From: Cybelea sp963824595
GTDB lineage: Bacteria; Vulcanimicrobiota; Vulcanimicrobiia; Vulcanimicrobiales; Vulcanimicrobiaceae
Assembly: GCA_963824595.1 (NCBI GenBank)
Contig: CAWGPY010000009.1
Location: 30,980-94,979, forward strand
Reading direction: 5' to 3'
Length of the DNA: 64,000 bases
Below the pieces are notes generated by a model. The model had not been told where the DNA came from and ran no database searches. It was given only the letters and a program-made list of their open reading frames with translations. Below are positions 8,572 through 17,305 of the stretch, in pieces (position 1 is the first letter of the stretch; the number at the start of each line of letters is the position of its first letter). The translations under genes were made by a program, and so were the position numbers.

Positions 8572-10124
8572 GCGTGCAACGAGCCTAGTTCGGCATACTC
8601 GCTCGCGACACGCGCGTGGCGGTTGTTCCCACTGATCTTTGCGGATAGCGCGTAGGCCTTTCGTGCCAACATCGGTGAGGTGCCTTTTGACAGCAGCGCT
8701 ATCGCGTCGTCTATCGTCGCGCGCGCCTCGGCCCGATCGCCGAGAGCGAACTGAACCGCGGCTTTGACGCGCAGCGCGTTTGCCATGCCTTCCGGCACGT
8801 GGGTAGCCGCCATGCCGTGCAGAGCGTTGTCGACCGTGATCTTCGCTTTGACGTAGTGCCGTTGTTCGTGCAATATTTCGGCTTCGAGCGCTTTCGCCGT
8901 TGCAAGGACTGCGTCGTGAGGTATAGCGGACAGCGTTTCACGGAGGGTGAGGTTGGCCGCTCGAGCGTCGCCGCTCTCGAGGTAGGCGCGCGCCAGGGCG
9001 AGGCCGCCCCACTGCACGCAAGAACTGTCGAACGCGATGGTCCGCGACCAGTTACGCGCCGCCACGCCGAATCGAATCGCTTCGGCGTGCCGCGCGCCGG
9101 CCGAAAAGATCGAGGTGAGGAGATGGGCCGCGCGAACGCATTCTTGCGGCGACGCAATGCTTTGGGCCAGATCGTAGGCGGCGAGCGCGTCGGAAAGGAT
9201 CGCGTCGGACGGCGTGCCGCTGCAGGCGTGAATGTTGACGGAGTTGGTCATCGTCTGCGCGCACAGGATGCCTTGGATTCCGAACTGCTCCACGAGACGG
9301 CGCGCTTCCAAGGCGATCGGGCGCGCGGCCGTCCACTGATTCTGCGACAAGAGGACGTGAATCAGCCAGACGTGAGCGTGGGCGGCGGCTTGGGCCCAGC
9401 GCCGCCGGTCCTCGCGTTCGAACGGCACCTTCAACCCCGCGATCGTCTCGGACAGGCAGCGTTGCGCTCGTCCCCAGTCGCGCTGCGCGACGAAAAACGC
9501 GGCTTGCGAGGTCGCGAACTCGAGCTTAAGCGCTCTCGAGGCAGACGCCTCGGGCGTGCGTTCCGAGATCGATTGCGCGTAGGCGAGAGCGTCGGCCGCA
9601 TGCTCGAGCTCGAAGCTCCTGCTCCAAAACTCGCTCAGCACGAGAGCGATCCCGAAGCGCCAACGCTCTTCGGCCGACTCTTCCAAGGCCCGCTCCAGGA
9701 ACGCGATGGCCTCGAGGCCGCGTCCGGAGCTCATCAGAAAGTTCGCGGTGGCGCGGACCATGTCGTCGGGGTGGGCGGCAGGCGGCGTTCGGAGTTCCGC
9801 CGGCGTTCTCGAAACCGTTGACGCGGGCGAGAGCGACTCGAGGGTTTGGCAAAGGAGCGTCAGAGCTTTGTTGCGCTGACGGTAGAGGTGGCGCGTCGAG
9901 ATGCCGAGATCGCGCGCTACCGTTTGGTGCAGCTCCGCGGCGAGATCGCACCGCACGACGATGGCGCGCCAGCGCGGCGGAAGTTCGTCGAGCGCGCGCT
10001 CGACCAGACCGCGTGCGTCGGCGGGTGCCCGGCCGGCCAGAAATCGGTTACCACGGAGGCGAAGGGGCGTGTCCACGTTGCGGAGCAGGGCTTTGAGGTC
10101 GGCGTGGGAGGCGGGCGAGGTCAT
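8568..10124 (-). CDS. Sigma-region-4-like HTH fused to a TPR-type helical domain (putative regulator)
   Basis: 518 residues. Residues 35-95 (LVERALDELPPRWRAIVVRCDLAAELHQTVARDLGISTRHLYRQRNKAL, shown here in part) look like the region-4 helix-turn-helix of sigma factors: an acidic helix, RxxVxRCDL, then the recognition helix ISTRHLYRQRNKAL. The remaining 400 residues are Ala/Leu/Arg-rich paired helices with TPR spacing (GRGLEAIAFLERALEESAEE, GDRAEARATIDDAIALLSKG). There is no nucleotide-binding motif. The architecture suggests a DNA-binding protein with a protein- or ligand-sensing tail; the target is unknown. It lies divergent to the propeller lipoprotein at 10352, a plausible target. Confidence 0.6.
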   Translation of the reverse strand: MTSPASHADLKALLRNVDTPLRLRGNRFLAGRAPADARGLVERALDELPPRWRAIVVRCDLAAELHQTVARDLGISTRHLYRQRNKALTLLCQTLESLSPASTVSRTPAELRTPPAAHPDDMVRATANFLMSSGRGLEAIAFLERALEESAEERWRFGIALVLSEFWSRSFELEHAADALAYAQSISERTPEASASRALKLEFATSQAAFFVAQRDWGRAQRCLSETIAGLKVPFEREDRRRWAQAAAHAHVWLIHVLLSQNQWTAARPIALEARRLVEQFGIQGILCAQTMTNSVNIHACSGTPSDAILSDALAAYDLAQSIASPQECVRAAHLLTSIFSAGARHAEAIRFGVAARNWSRTIAFDSSCVQWGGLALARAYLESGDARAANLTLRETLSAIPHDAVLATAKALEAEILHEQRHYVKAKITVDNALHGMAATHVPEGMANALRVKAAVQFALGDRAEARATIDDAIALLSKGTSPMLARKAYALSAKISGNNRHARVASEYAELGSLHA

Positions 10125-10351
10125 GTTTTGGTCATCGCTCCTCGCAAGGTTTGACCGCGAGCGGCTCGTAGCGACGCGTAACCGCGCGCGGGTCGTCGGC
10201 GGCTCGGGTGGAATGGTGAGCGCTCGTCTTGGTTAGCGGCTTTGCCACGAGACCTGTCCTTTTCGGGGATGCTTGCCCTAGCCATTCTGCGCCCGAGCCG
10301 ACCGGTCCGCGGCCGATCATAACAGATCATTACAATGGAGGAGCGTTATCA

Positions 10352-11335
10352 ATGGAACTGGGTGGAACGATCGCTAAAAGCGTTGCCGGCGCCGCGCTAG
10401 CAGGCGCCTTGCTTGCGGGCTGCAGCGCCGGCGAGTCGGGGATGAGTCCGACGGGGGCGCTTCCCGTCGCGGCGGCCGGGCACAGGAATACGGGCTCGGG
10501 ACAGCAGCTGCTCTATCTCTCGAACTTCGTGAACAAGCAAGTGTTGGTCTACCAATATCCGCCGACGGCCTCGGAGCAGCCGTACCAAACGCTGACCGGT
10601 TTGACCGTCCCGCTGGGCGAATGCAGCAACGGCACCGAGCTTTGGATCGTTGACGAGGGCGCGCAGCGGATTTTTGAATACGAAGCCGGGGGAACGACGC
10701 CGATCGCCACGCTCAAGGGCGTGCGGCAGCAAAACCCGTTCACGTGCGCGTACGATCCGACCACCGGCGATCTCGCGGTCGCCAACGGCTCGACCGACCG
10801 CAGCAACGTCATCGCGACCGTCATGGTGTATAAGCACGCAACGGGAAAACCGAAGACGTACCAATGCGCGAGCATTTACCACGGCTTCGGCCACGGCTTC
10901 TCGTTCGTCGGATACGATAATAAGGGCAACCTTTTTGCCGACGCGTGGGGGGTAGGCTCGTACGCGCCCACGGTGTGCGAACTGACCAGGCACGCCCGCA
11001 AGATGAGGACGGTCGAGTTCAACGCGTTGCAAAGCCCCGGACAAATCCAATGGGACGGCAAGTATCTTGCGATTGGCGATTACGTCGCCAACGTGATCTA
11101 CCAAGTCTCCGTGAAGAAGTTCAAAACGACGACGAAGGGAACCATCTCCCTGGGCGGCAGCTACAACCGATGCATTCAGTTCACGATCGCGGACCAAACG
11201 GTCGTCTGTCCGACGCAAGAGGCCAGCGGCGGTACGCCCGTGTACGATTACCCGCAGGGCGGCTCTCCGGTTCAGGTGATTCCCGAAAATAACGTGTGGG
11301 GCACGACCATCGCGACGATGAGTGGGACGAAGTAG
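10352..11335 (+). CDS. Beta-propeller-like lipoprotein
   Basis: 327 residues. The start ATG has GGAGGAG 8 bases upstream. The signal peptide ends ALLAGCSAG (lipid Cys24). The mature protein carries the repeats of this window's propeller family: QQLLYLSNFVNKQVLVYQYPP, ELWIVDEGAQRIFEYEAGG, GYDNKGNLFADAW, IQWDGKYLAIGDY and a C-terminal YDYPQGGSPVQVI. Each unit is a beta-sheet blade with the turn motif (D/N)xxGNL(F/Y)V. A predicted 6-7-bladed propeller on the cell surface would bind a ligand; no catalytic residues were recognised. It diverges from the HTH-TPR gene with 227 bases between. Confidence 0.75.
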   Translation: MELGGTIAKSVAGAALAGALLAGCSAGESGMSPTGALPVAAAGHRNTGSGQQLLYLSNFVNKQVLVYQYPPTASEQPYQTLTGLTVPLGECSNGTELWIVDEGAQRIFEYEAGGTTPIATLKGVRQQNPFTCAYDPTTGDLAVANGSTDRSNVIATVMVYKHATGKPKTYQCASIYHGFGHGFSFVGYDNKGNLFADAWGVGSYAPTVCELTRHARKMRTVEFNALQSPGQIQWDGKYLAIGDYVANVIYQVSVKKFKTTTKGTISLGGSYNRCIQFTIADQTVVCPTQEASGGTPVYDYPQGGSPVQVIPENNVWGTTIATMSGTK

Positions 11336-11469
11336 CCGGGAGTCACGCTGGGATATTGCACAACGACGCCTGGGCGCGAGCGAAAGCCGCGCCCTCGCCG
11401 TCCGGAAGGGGTTTCGAGGAGCGGCGAGCGCCCGCCGAGAAGCCCGCGTCACGCACCGGAGGACGCATC

Positions 11470-11856
11470 ATGATTGATTCAAAGCCGCTGGCGATCGCAG
11501 CGATCGCCGTAGCACTCGCGTTCCAGTCTCCGCTTCCCGCGCTAGCCGCCTACTGCGGCCCCAACGCCGACACCGACGCAATCGAAGGTCTCGTCGTGGC
11601 CGGCGGGATCGGCGACAGCACCCGCATCATGGACATTGACGTCGTCGGAAGCTACGCTCGCGTCGACATCGAGTCGAAGGGCCGCCGCACCGACTACTAC
11701 ATCAAGGATTGCGGCCGGTGGCGCTACTCCGGCCACGACGTGCCGGCGGACGCGCCGGACGCCGTTCGGACGCAGCTCTCCGCGCTCGTGCCGCTCGACG
11801 ACGGCGGTACGAAGTGCAAGAACCCGCACTACGTGTCGCACCCCAGCGCACCGTAA
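11470..11856 (+). CDS. Small secreted protein of unknown function
   Basis: 128 residues. The ATG at 11470 has GGAGG at good distance and begins a classical signal peptide (AIAAIAVALAFQSPLPALA, cleaved before AYCGPN). The mature part is about 100 residues with four Cys in total, one near the start (YCGPN), two mid-late (KDCGRW, TKCKNP), and a central beta pattern (YARVDIESKGRRTDYYIKDC). Disulfide bonding outside the cytoplasm is likely. The family was not recognised. Confidence 0.65.
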   Translation: MIDSKPLAIAAIAVALAFQSPLPALAAYCGPNADTDAIEGLVVAGGIGDSTRIMDIDVVGSYARVDIESKGRRTDYYIKDCGRWRYSGHDVPADAPDAVRTQLSALVPLDDGGTKCKNPHYVSHPSAP

Positions 11857-11935
11857 CGCGGCCGGCTGTCGCGTAGGAGTTCGCCCCGCGGCGCGGAATC
11901 CGGCCGAACCTTACCGCGGCAATCGGAGGAGAATC

Positions 11936-12211
11936 ATGCCGAGATTTATGGTGGAGCGCACGTTTCCGGGCGGACTTCACGTTCCGACGAACGAGAACGG
12001 CGTGGCCGCGTGCCTCGCCGTCGTGGGAGCCAACGCGAACAGCGGCGTCACGTGGGTGCACTCGTACGTGACCAAGGACAAGTCGAAGACCTACTGCATC
12101 TACGACGGTCCCGACGAGGCCGCCATTCGCGCCGCGGCCGGCGCGAACGGGCTGCCCGTCGACTCGGTCACGCCGGTCTCCGTGCTCGATCCCTACTTTT
12201 ATCAAGACTAG
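11936..12211 (+). CDS. DUF4242 family protein
   Basis: 91 residues with the hallmark pattern of DUF4242: MPRFMVERTFPGGLHVP at the start, GVTWVHSYVTKDKSKTYCIYD in the middle and LPVDSVTPVSVLDPYFYQD at the end. These are small ferredoxin-like cytoplasmic proteins of unknown function; by structure they resemble dimeric alpha/beta barrels. The ATG is preceded by GGAGGAG at 6-base spacing. It is 79 bases downstream of the small secreted protein on the same strand and may share its transcript. Confidence 0.85.
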   Translation: MPRFMVERTFPGGLHVPTNENGVAACLAVVGANANSGVTWVHSYVTKDKSKTYCIYDGPDEAAIRAAAGANGLPVDSVTPVSVLDPYFYQD

Positions 12212-12215
12212 GGGA

Positions 12216-13367
12216 TTAGCGCTCGAGTTCGTGGAGGTTGTTGTCGTTCGCGTCGGTGTAGAAGAGCGTCGTGTCGGCGTCGTTCTTTCCGGCCGCGACG
12301 ATCCCGAACACGCCCGACGTCTTGCTCTTATCCACGACCTTCGTCGCGAGCACCGTTCCCGTCGTCGTTAGCTCGACCAGCGCGTTGCCGCCGGCGCCGT
12401 TGGCCACCACGAGATTGCCGTTGGGTAGCAGCGCCATCGCCACGGGCGTATCGAGCGGCTTCCCGGCCAGGATGAGCTTCCCGCACGTCGTCTTCTTGTA
12501 TTTGCAGACGAACGTCTTGCCGTCGGGATTCACCACGATCTCGTTCTTGACCAGCAGCTCGCTCGCGTGCGTGAACAGCACGACGGTGTTCGTCATGCCG
12601 TCGGCGATGTAGAGCTCGTCCTTCTTCGAGCTGTACGCGAGCCCCGACGGCCCCAGCGTGGTCCAACCGGACTTCTTGTTGACCGCAAAGCCCGTTGCCA
12701 CTTGCGTCGGGTGCGGATTGCCGTAGTAGTTGATGCTGAAGCTCACGATCGAGCCGGTCGCGGCGTCGCTGGTGAACAGATACTCCGCCGAATAGCCGCA
12801 AAACTGGGGCTGGAAGAGCGGAAGAAGCGCCGTCTTGCACGACGCGTCCGTGATATAGAACGGCTTGACGAATTTGGCGGAGCTGGCGCTGACCTTACCG
12901 CTCGGCGAAATCGCGACGAGCAGTCCGCTCGTCAACGCCGTAGCCCACACGGTGTTTTGCGTGCTGACGACGGTGTCGGAGCATCCTTCGAGCTTGGCGC
13001 TCTGCGCGAGCGAGCTCGGACTCGAACCGGGCTTCGGATCGAAGATCTCGACGGTCGTTCCCTTCCCGGCGGCGCCGGCCGCGTTTTCAAAGTTGCAGAC
13101 GGCGAGCTGGTTCTTCTTGAAACCGTAGCTGAAATGAACGAGCGAGACGCCCCGCGGCCCCTTGTCGCCGTTGCCGGAGTCCACGCTCGAACCGATGACC
13201 ACGTTCTTTTTCAGCTGCTTGAGAATCGACGTGGAATCCCCGGGCGCCGCGGCCTGGCTCAGCAGCGTCGAGCTGCCCGGCGCGGCCGGAGCCGGGACCG
13301 ATCCCGAGTTGCACGCGGACGCCGCCAGTACGGCGACGGCGGCGAGCGCGATACGCGCGTTGAACAT
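12216..13367 (-). CDS. Beta-propeller-like lipoprotein, divergent subfamily
   Basis: 383 residues from the ATG at 13367, where the lipoprotein signal starts (AVLAASACNSG). It differs from the other propellers by Lys-rich loops (SILKQLKKNVVIGSS, VCKYKKTTCGKL) and lacks the SWM linker seen in several of them. It keeps blade-like units: SSKKDELYIADGMTNTVVLF, MALLPNGNLVVANGAGGNALV and TTLFYTDANDNNLHELER. The N-terminal third mentions no known domain. It converges on the DUF4242 gene with a 4-base gap. The start could extend upstream, but those codons run into the dispersed repeat at 13457. Confidence 0.68.
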   Translation of the reverse strand: MFNARIALAAVAVLAASACNSGSVPAPAAPGSSTLLSQAAAPGDSTSILKQLKKNVVIGSSVDSGNGDKGPRGVSLVHFSYGFKKNQLAVCNFENAAGAAGKGTTVEIFDPKPGSSPSSLAQSAKLEGCSDTVVSTQNTVWATALTSGLLVAISPSGKVSASSAKFVKPFYITDASCKTALLPLFQPQFCGYSAEYLFTSDAATGSIVSFSINYYGNPHPTQVATGFAVNKKSGWTTLGPSGLAYSSKKDELYIADGMTNTVVLFTHASELLVKNEIVVNPDGKTFVCKYKKTTCGKLILAGKPLDTPVAMALLPNGNLVVANGAGGNALVELTTTGTVLATKVVDKSKTSGVFGIVAAGKNDADTTLFYTDANDNNLHELER

Positions 13368-13456
13368 GCGAAACCTCGATCCGTAGCGAAGAGAAAGCCT
13401 AGGCTCGAGGTGTTGTTCGGTTGGGCGGGGCAGTCCTAGCAGCTTGGGGCCTTTTG

Positions 13457-13500
13457 CCCTTCGACACGCGCCGCTTCGCGGCGCTGCTCGGGGGTGACAC
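13457..13500 (+). repeat. Dispersed palindromic repeat, copy 1
   Basis: Begins CCCTTCGACACGC and ends CTCGGGGGTGAC, with an internal GCGCCGC-TTC-GCGGCGC hairpin. It sits in the 174-base gap between divergent genes. It is a slightly degenerate member of the family described in the findings. Confidence 0.75.
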
Positions 13501-13541
13501 GGGACGAAGAGTACCAAAGTCATTAAAGGAGAAAGATCTGC

Positions 13542-16208
13542 ATGACCACGCCGCTTTTACGTTTTGTCCTGGCCGCCGCCGCGATCGTCCTGTTCGCGGC
13601 CGGAGCGGGCGGCACGGCGCGCAGCGACCAGCTCTCGGTGACGCGAGCCACGCTGCGAAACGGCATGCGCGTGATCGCGGTGCGCGACCCGCTGGCGCCC
13701 GTCGCGATGGCGATGCTCAACTATCTGGCCGGGGCGAACGAACAGGACTTTGCGGGGCAGGCGCACGCGCTCGAGCACATGATGTTCCGGGGAAGCGCGA
13801 CGCTCTCGCAGTCGCAGCTGGCCGACATCTCCGAGCTGATCGGCGGTTACAACGACGCCGACACGCAGGCGGAGATCACGCAATACTTCTTCATGGCGCC
13901 CTCGCAGTATCTAGACGTGATGCTGCGGATGGAGGCGTCGCGCGCCAAGAATCTGACGCTGGCGCAATCGGAGTGGGAGATCGAGCGCGGCGCAATCAAG
14001 AACGAAGTCACTCAAGATTACAGCGACCCGCTGCAGAACTTGTTCCGCAAGGTTGACCTCGCGATGTTCGCCGGCACGCCCTACGGGAACGACGGGCTCG
14101 GCACGCTGCGCTCGTTCGACAAACAGATCAACGCGCCGCAGCTGCGCGCCTTCTACAGCGCCTGGTACCATCCGAACAACGCGATCTACGTGATCGTGGG
14201 CGACGTTGACGGGCCCGCCGCGGTGAAGCTGGTGGACAAGTACTTCGGATCGCTGCCGGCGGCGCCGCTGCCGCCGCGCCGTGCGGTGCGCCTGACGCCG
14301 CTGCAGCCGCGCACGATTCGCGTGGACAGCGATCAGCCGTACACGGCGGTCGGCCTGGCGTACCGCTTCCCGGGTTATCGGAGCAAAGATTACGCGGCCG
14401 GGCAGATTCTCGAAGCGGTGCTCTCGAGCCAGCGCTCCGGCCTGTACGGTTTGGTCGCGTCGGGCAAGGCGTTCGAGGCGGGCTTTCAAGACTTCGACAC
14501 GCACCCGATCGCGGGCTCGGCGGCGGCCGTGATGGTGGTGCCGGTCGCGACGAAGCCCGCGGACGCGCTCGCGATGCTGCAGGGCGTGCTCGACGGCTAC
14601 CGGCGCAGCGGCGTCCCCGCCGCGCTGGTGGAGGCGGAGAAGAACCGCGCGATCGCGCAGGCCGAGTTCAAGGCCAACTCGATCGAGGACCTCGGATTTC
14701 AGTGGAGCCAGGCCGTCGCCGTGCAAGGCCTATCGTCGCCCGACGACATCCTGCGCGATCTGCGCGCGGTGACGCCCGCCGACGTCAATCGCGTGCTGCG
14801 CACGTACGTGGTGCGGTCGCACGCGATCGTCGCGATCGCCGCGCCGAAGGGCGGCGGGACGGCGGCGAGCTCGGCGCCCGTCGCGTCGAGCGGCGAGCAC
14901 AAGCCGACGATCCTGCATCACGATCCGCTGCCCGAGTGGGCGCAGGCCGCCTTTGCGAACGTCAGCGTGCCGGCTTCGACGCTGAGCCCCGTGGACACGA
15001 CGCTGCCCAACGGCATCCGGCTGATCGTGGTGCCGCAGCATGTGTCGCGGACGGTGGTCGTGAGCGGCTCGATCGATTCCGACGAAGCCATGCAGGCGCC
15101 GAAAGGCAAGGACGGCGTGGACTCGGTTACGTCGAGCCTGCTGCCGTACGGCACGACGACGCACGACCGCTTGGCGTTGCGCACCGCGCTCGACGCGATC
15201 TCCGCCGAGGTCACGGCCGGCACCAGCTTCTCGCTGACGGCCCTATCGAAAGACTTCGATCGCGGCGTCGCGCTGCTCGCCGACGAAGAGCTGCATCCCG
15301 CGTTTCCCGCGGAGGGCTTCGCGTCGGTGAAGGCGGAGGCGCTGGGCGGCGTGCGGGGCGAGATCGCGTCGCCGCAGCACCACGCCGACGTCGCGCTGAA
15401 CAAGGCGCTGTATCCGGCCGGCGATCCCGAGCAGCGATTCGCGACGCCGGAGTCGGTGGGTTCCATCACGCTCGACGACGTGCGGTCGTACTACGCCTCG
15501 GTGTATCGCCCCGACATGACGACCATCGTCGTGGTCGGTAACGTGGACCCGCAGACGGCGTCGGCGACGATCTCCAAGTATTTCGGCGGCTGGAAGGCCA
15601 GCGGACCGAAACCGGTGGTTGACATGCCGCCGGTGCCCGACAATACCGCCGCGAGCGCGATCGTGCCCGACAAGCAGCGCATCCAGTCGAAGGTGCAGCT
15701 GGTGCAGGTGCTTTCGATCACCCGAACCGATCCCGACTTCGCGGCGCTCTCGGTGGCCAACGAGTCGCTCGGCGCGGGCGGATCCTCGATTCTGTACCAC
15801 GACGTGCGCGACGTGCACGGTCTGGTGTACGACGTAGGCTCGAGCGTAGACTTCGGCAAGACGCGGTCTACCTTCGGCGTCCACTTCGAGTCGGACCCCG
15901 GCAAGATCGAGCAGGCGCAGACGCTGATCATGGCCGATCTCAACGCGCTCTCGACGACGGGGCTCGATTCCGGCGAGCTGGCGCGCGGGAAGGCGTCCAT
16001 CGTGTCGCGCGTGCCGATGCGCGTCGCCAGCTTCAACGGCATCGCCCGCCAGCTGATCCACTACGCGGAGTTCGGGCTGGCGCTCGACCAGGCGACGATT
16101 GACGCGCGCAACGAGATCAACATCACGAACTCTCAAATCGTGACGGCGGTTCACAAGTGGGTGCGGACCAACGGATTCGTGCGGGTCATCCTCGGCCCGG
16201 CGCCGTAG
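13542..16208 (+). CDS. Secreted double-domain M16 zinc peptidase
   Basis: 888 residues with a signal peptide (AAAAIVLFAAGAGGTARS). The first M16 domain (about 30-460) holds the inverted zinc motif H75-A-L-E78-H79 and the distal ligand Glu155 in ERGAIKNEV, so it should be active. The second M16 domain (about 490-885) has no HxxEH and is probably the inactive half that closes the chamber, as in pitrilysin and the fused bacterial M16 proteins. It would degrade peptides in the periplasm or at the surface. AAGGAG precedes the ATG. It stands alone, with divergent lipoprotein and repeat upstream and a strong hairpin after the stop. Confidence 0.88.
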   Translation: MTTPLLRFVLAAAAIVLFAAGAGGTARSDQLSVTRATLRNGMRVIAVRDPLAPVAMAMLNYLAGANEQDFAGQAHALEHMMFRGSATLSQSQLADISELIGGYNDADTQAEITQYFFMAPSQYLDVMLRMEASRAKNLTLAQSEWEIERGAIKNEVTQDYSDPLQNLFRKVDLAMFAGTPYGNDGLGTLRSFDKQINAPQLRAFYSAWYHPNNAIYVIVGDVDGPAAVKLVDKYFGSLPAAPLPPRRAVRLTPLQPRTIRVDSDQPYTAVGLAYRFPGYRSKDYAAGQILEAVLSSQRSGLYGLVASGKAFEAGFQDFDTHPIAGSAAAVMVVPVATKPADALAMLQGVLDGYRRSGVPAALVEAEKNRAIAQAEFKANSIEDLGFQWSQAVAVQGLSSPDDILRDLRAVTPADVNRVLRTYVVRSHAIVAIAAPKGGGTAASSAPVASSGEHKPTILHHDPLPEWAQAAFANVSVPASTLSPVDTTLPNGIRLIVVPQHVSRTVVVSGSIDSDEAMQAPKGKDGVDSVTSSLLPYGTTTHDRLALRTALDAISAEVTAGTSFSLTALSKDFDRGVALLADEELHPAFPAEGFASVKAEALGGVRGEIASPQHHADVALNKALYPAGDPEQRFATPESVGSITLDDVRSYYASVYRPDMTTIVVVGNVDPQTASATISKYFGGWKASGPKPVVDMPPVPDNTAASAIVPDKQRIQSKVQLVQVLSITRTDPDFAALSVANESLGAGGSSILYHDVRDVHGLVYDVGSSVDFGKTRSTFGVHFESDPGKIEQAQTLIMADLNALSTTGLDSGELARGKASIVSRVPMRVASFNGIARQLIHYAEFGLALDQATIDARNEINITNSQIVTAVHKWVRTNGFVRVILGPAP

Positions 16209-16225
16209 CGCCGGTTGAGTTTGGC

Positions 16226-16257
16226 TGCTCCCGGGCCCTGTGTATGGCCCGGGAGCA
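16226..16257 (+). terminator. Strong hairpin after the M16 peptidase gene
   Basis: TGCTCCCGGGCC (16226-16237) pairs perfectly with GGCCCGGGAGCA (16246-16257) around an 8-base loop, 17 bases after the stop codon. No T-run follows, so termination may be Rho-assisted or the hairpin may protect the mRNA end. Confidence 0.5.
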
Positions 16258-16439
16258 ACCGAGTCCACACAATCCATTCAACGCGCTGCCGCCGAAAAGT
16301 GTGACGCGGAGTCAGCCCGCGACGGCGTGCTGGAATGGGCGCGGACGCCGGAGCAGAACGACTCGAACGTCGCGGCCGCCGTCTAAGGCCGGTCACAGTA
16401 AGCTGCCGTACCCTGGGCCTCAAGCGGAGGTAAGCGCAC

Positions 16440-17162
16440 TTGAAATCAACGCGGGGTTTCGTCGTGGTAGCGGCGATCGGATTGGTCGCGGCGGCGTGCG
16501 GACGTCAGGTGACGCCGAATCCTCCGGGCCTCGGCCCCGGCGGCGCGCCTCCCGGATACTTCACCGTATTTTTTGACACGAGCGGTCCCTTCAACTTCTC
16601 GCAGTATCAATATATGATCGTCTTCAACACCACGGGCAGCGGCGCGACGCCCTCGACCGATACCTTGCAAACCAACTGGGCCGGGTATTCCTATGCACTC
16701 ATCGCGCTGGGCAACGGAGTCGCGACGTTTGCCGAGCCGGTCCGCTACGTGCGCAGCAATCAAAACCCGCACGTCCCGCCCTACCCCCAGCAGTTAGGCT
16801 CGACGCCGCAGCAGTTCAGCTATAACTTGAATCAGAACGGTACCGGCTCGGAGTTTTCCATTCTGGTGCAGAAGCGGGTACTCTCCGCAACGCCGGAACC
16901 GTCGGGCACGCCGACGCCGGCGCCGTCAAACGCCTGGAAGTTCAATGCGTTCGTGACTGCGCCCAGCCAAGGCAACCTGGTGTTTGCCGACTCGATGGGC
17001 GCCGGCGGGCCGATCGATCCGCAGTGGAACTCGCCGACGCTCTGCATGACGGAGCCGTTCGACACGACGTTCTACGCGCTCGACCCCAATATCAGCGACC
17101 CCGCGGCCGAAATCGTCAGCATCGAGATCGCGAACAATCCCGCCGCGCAGAAGGCCTGCTAA
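16440..17162 (+). CDS. Lipoprotein of unknown function
   Basis: 240 residues from a TTG start with GGAGG 9 bases upstream. The signal ends VAAACGRQ (lipobox). The mature part is rich in Thr, Pro, Asn and aromatic residues (GYFTVFFDTSGPFNFSQYQY, GYSYALIALGNGVATF). A Pro/Thr linker (EPSGTPTPAPSN) separates two halves. The last segment has a Cys pair (TLCMTEPFD, QKAC at the C-terminus) that could form a disulfide. It has no propeller repeats. The function is not recognised. It precedes two propeller lipoproteins on the same strand by 140 bases. Confidence 0.68.
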   Translation: MKSTRGFVVVAAIGLVAAACGRQVTPNPPGLGPGGAPPGYFTVFFDTSGPFNFSQYQYMIVFNTTGSGATPSTDTLQTNWAGYSYALIALGNGVATFAEPVRYVRSNQNPHVPPYPQQLGSTPQQFSYNLNQNGTGSEFSILVQKRVLSATPEPSGTPTPAPSNAWKFNAFVTAPSQGNLVFADSMGAGGPIDPQWNSPTLCMTEPFDTTFYALDPNISDPAAEIVSIEIANNPAAQKAC

Positions 17163-17305
17163 CGGCGGCGGATAGGACGACGCACGAAGGTCCCGTCTCG
17201 AGCGAAGGCACTCCGGCGCGAGTTGATGAATCAGGTACCTCCCCGGAGCCAATTAATGAAGTAAGCCGATTTCCCGTCTGCTCGAGAAGGAGTAACGAAA
17301 AGAAG

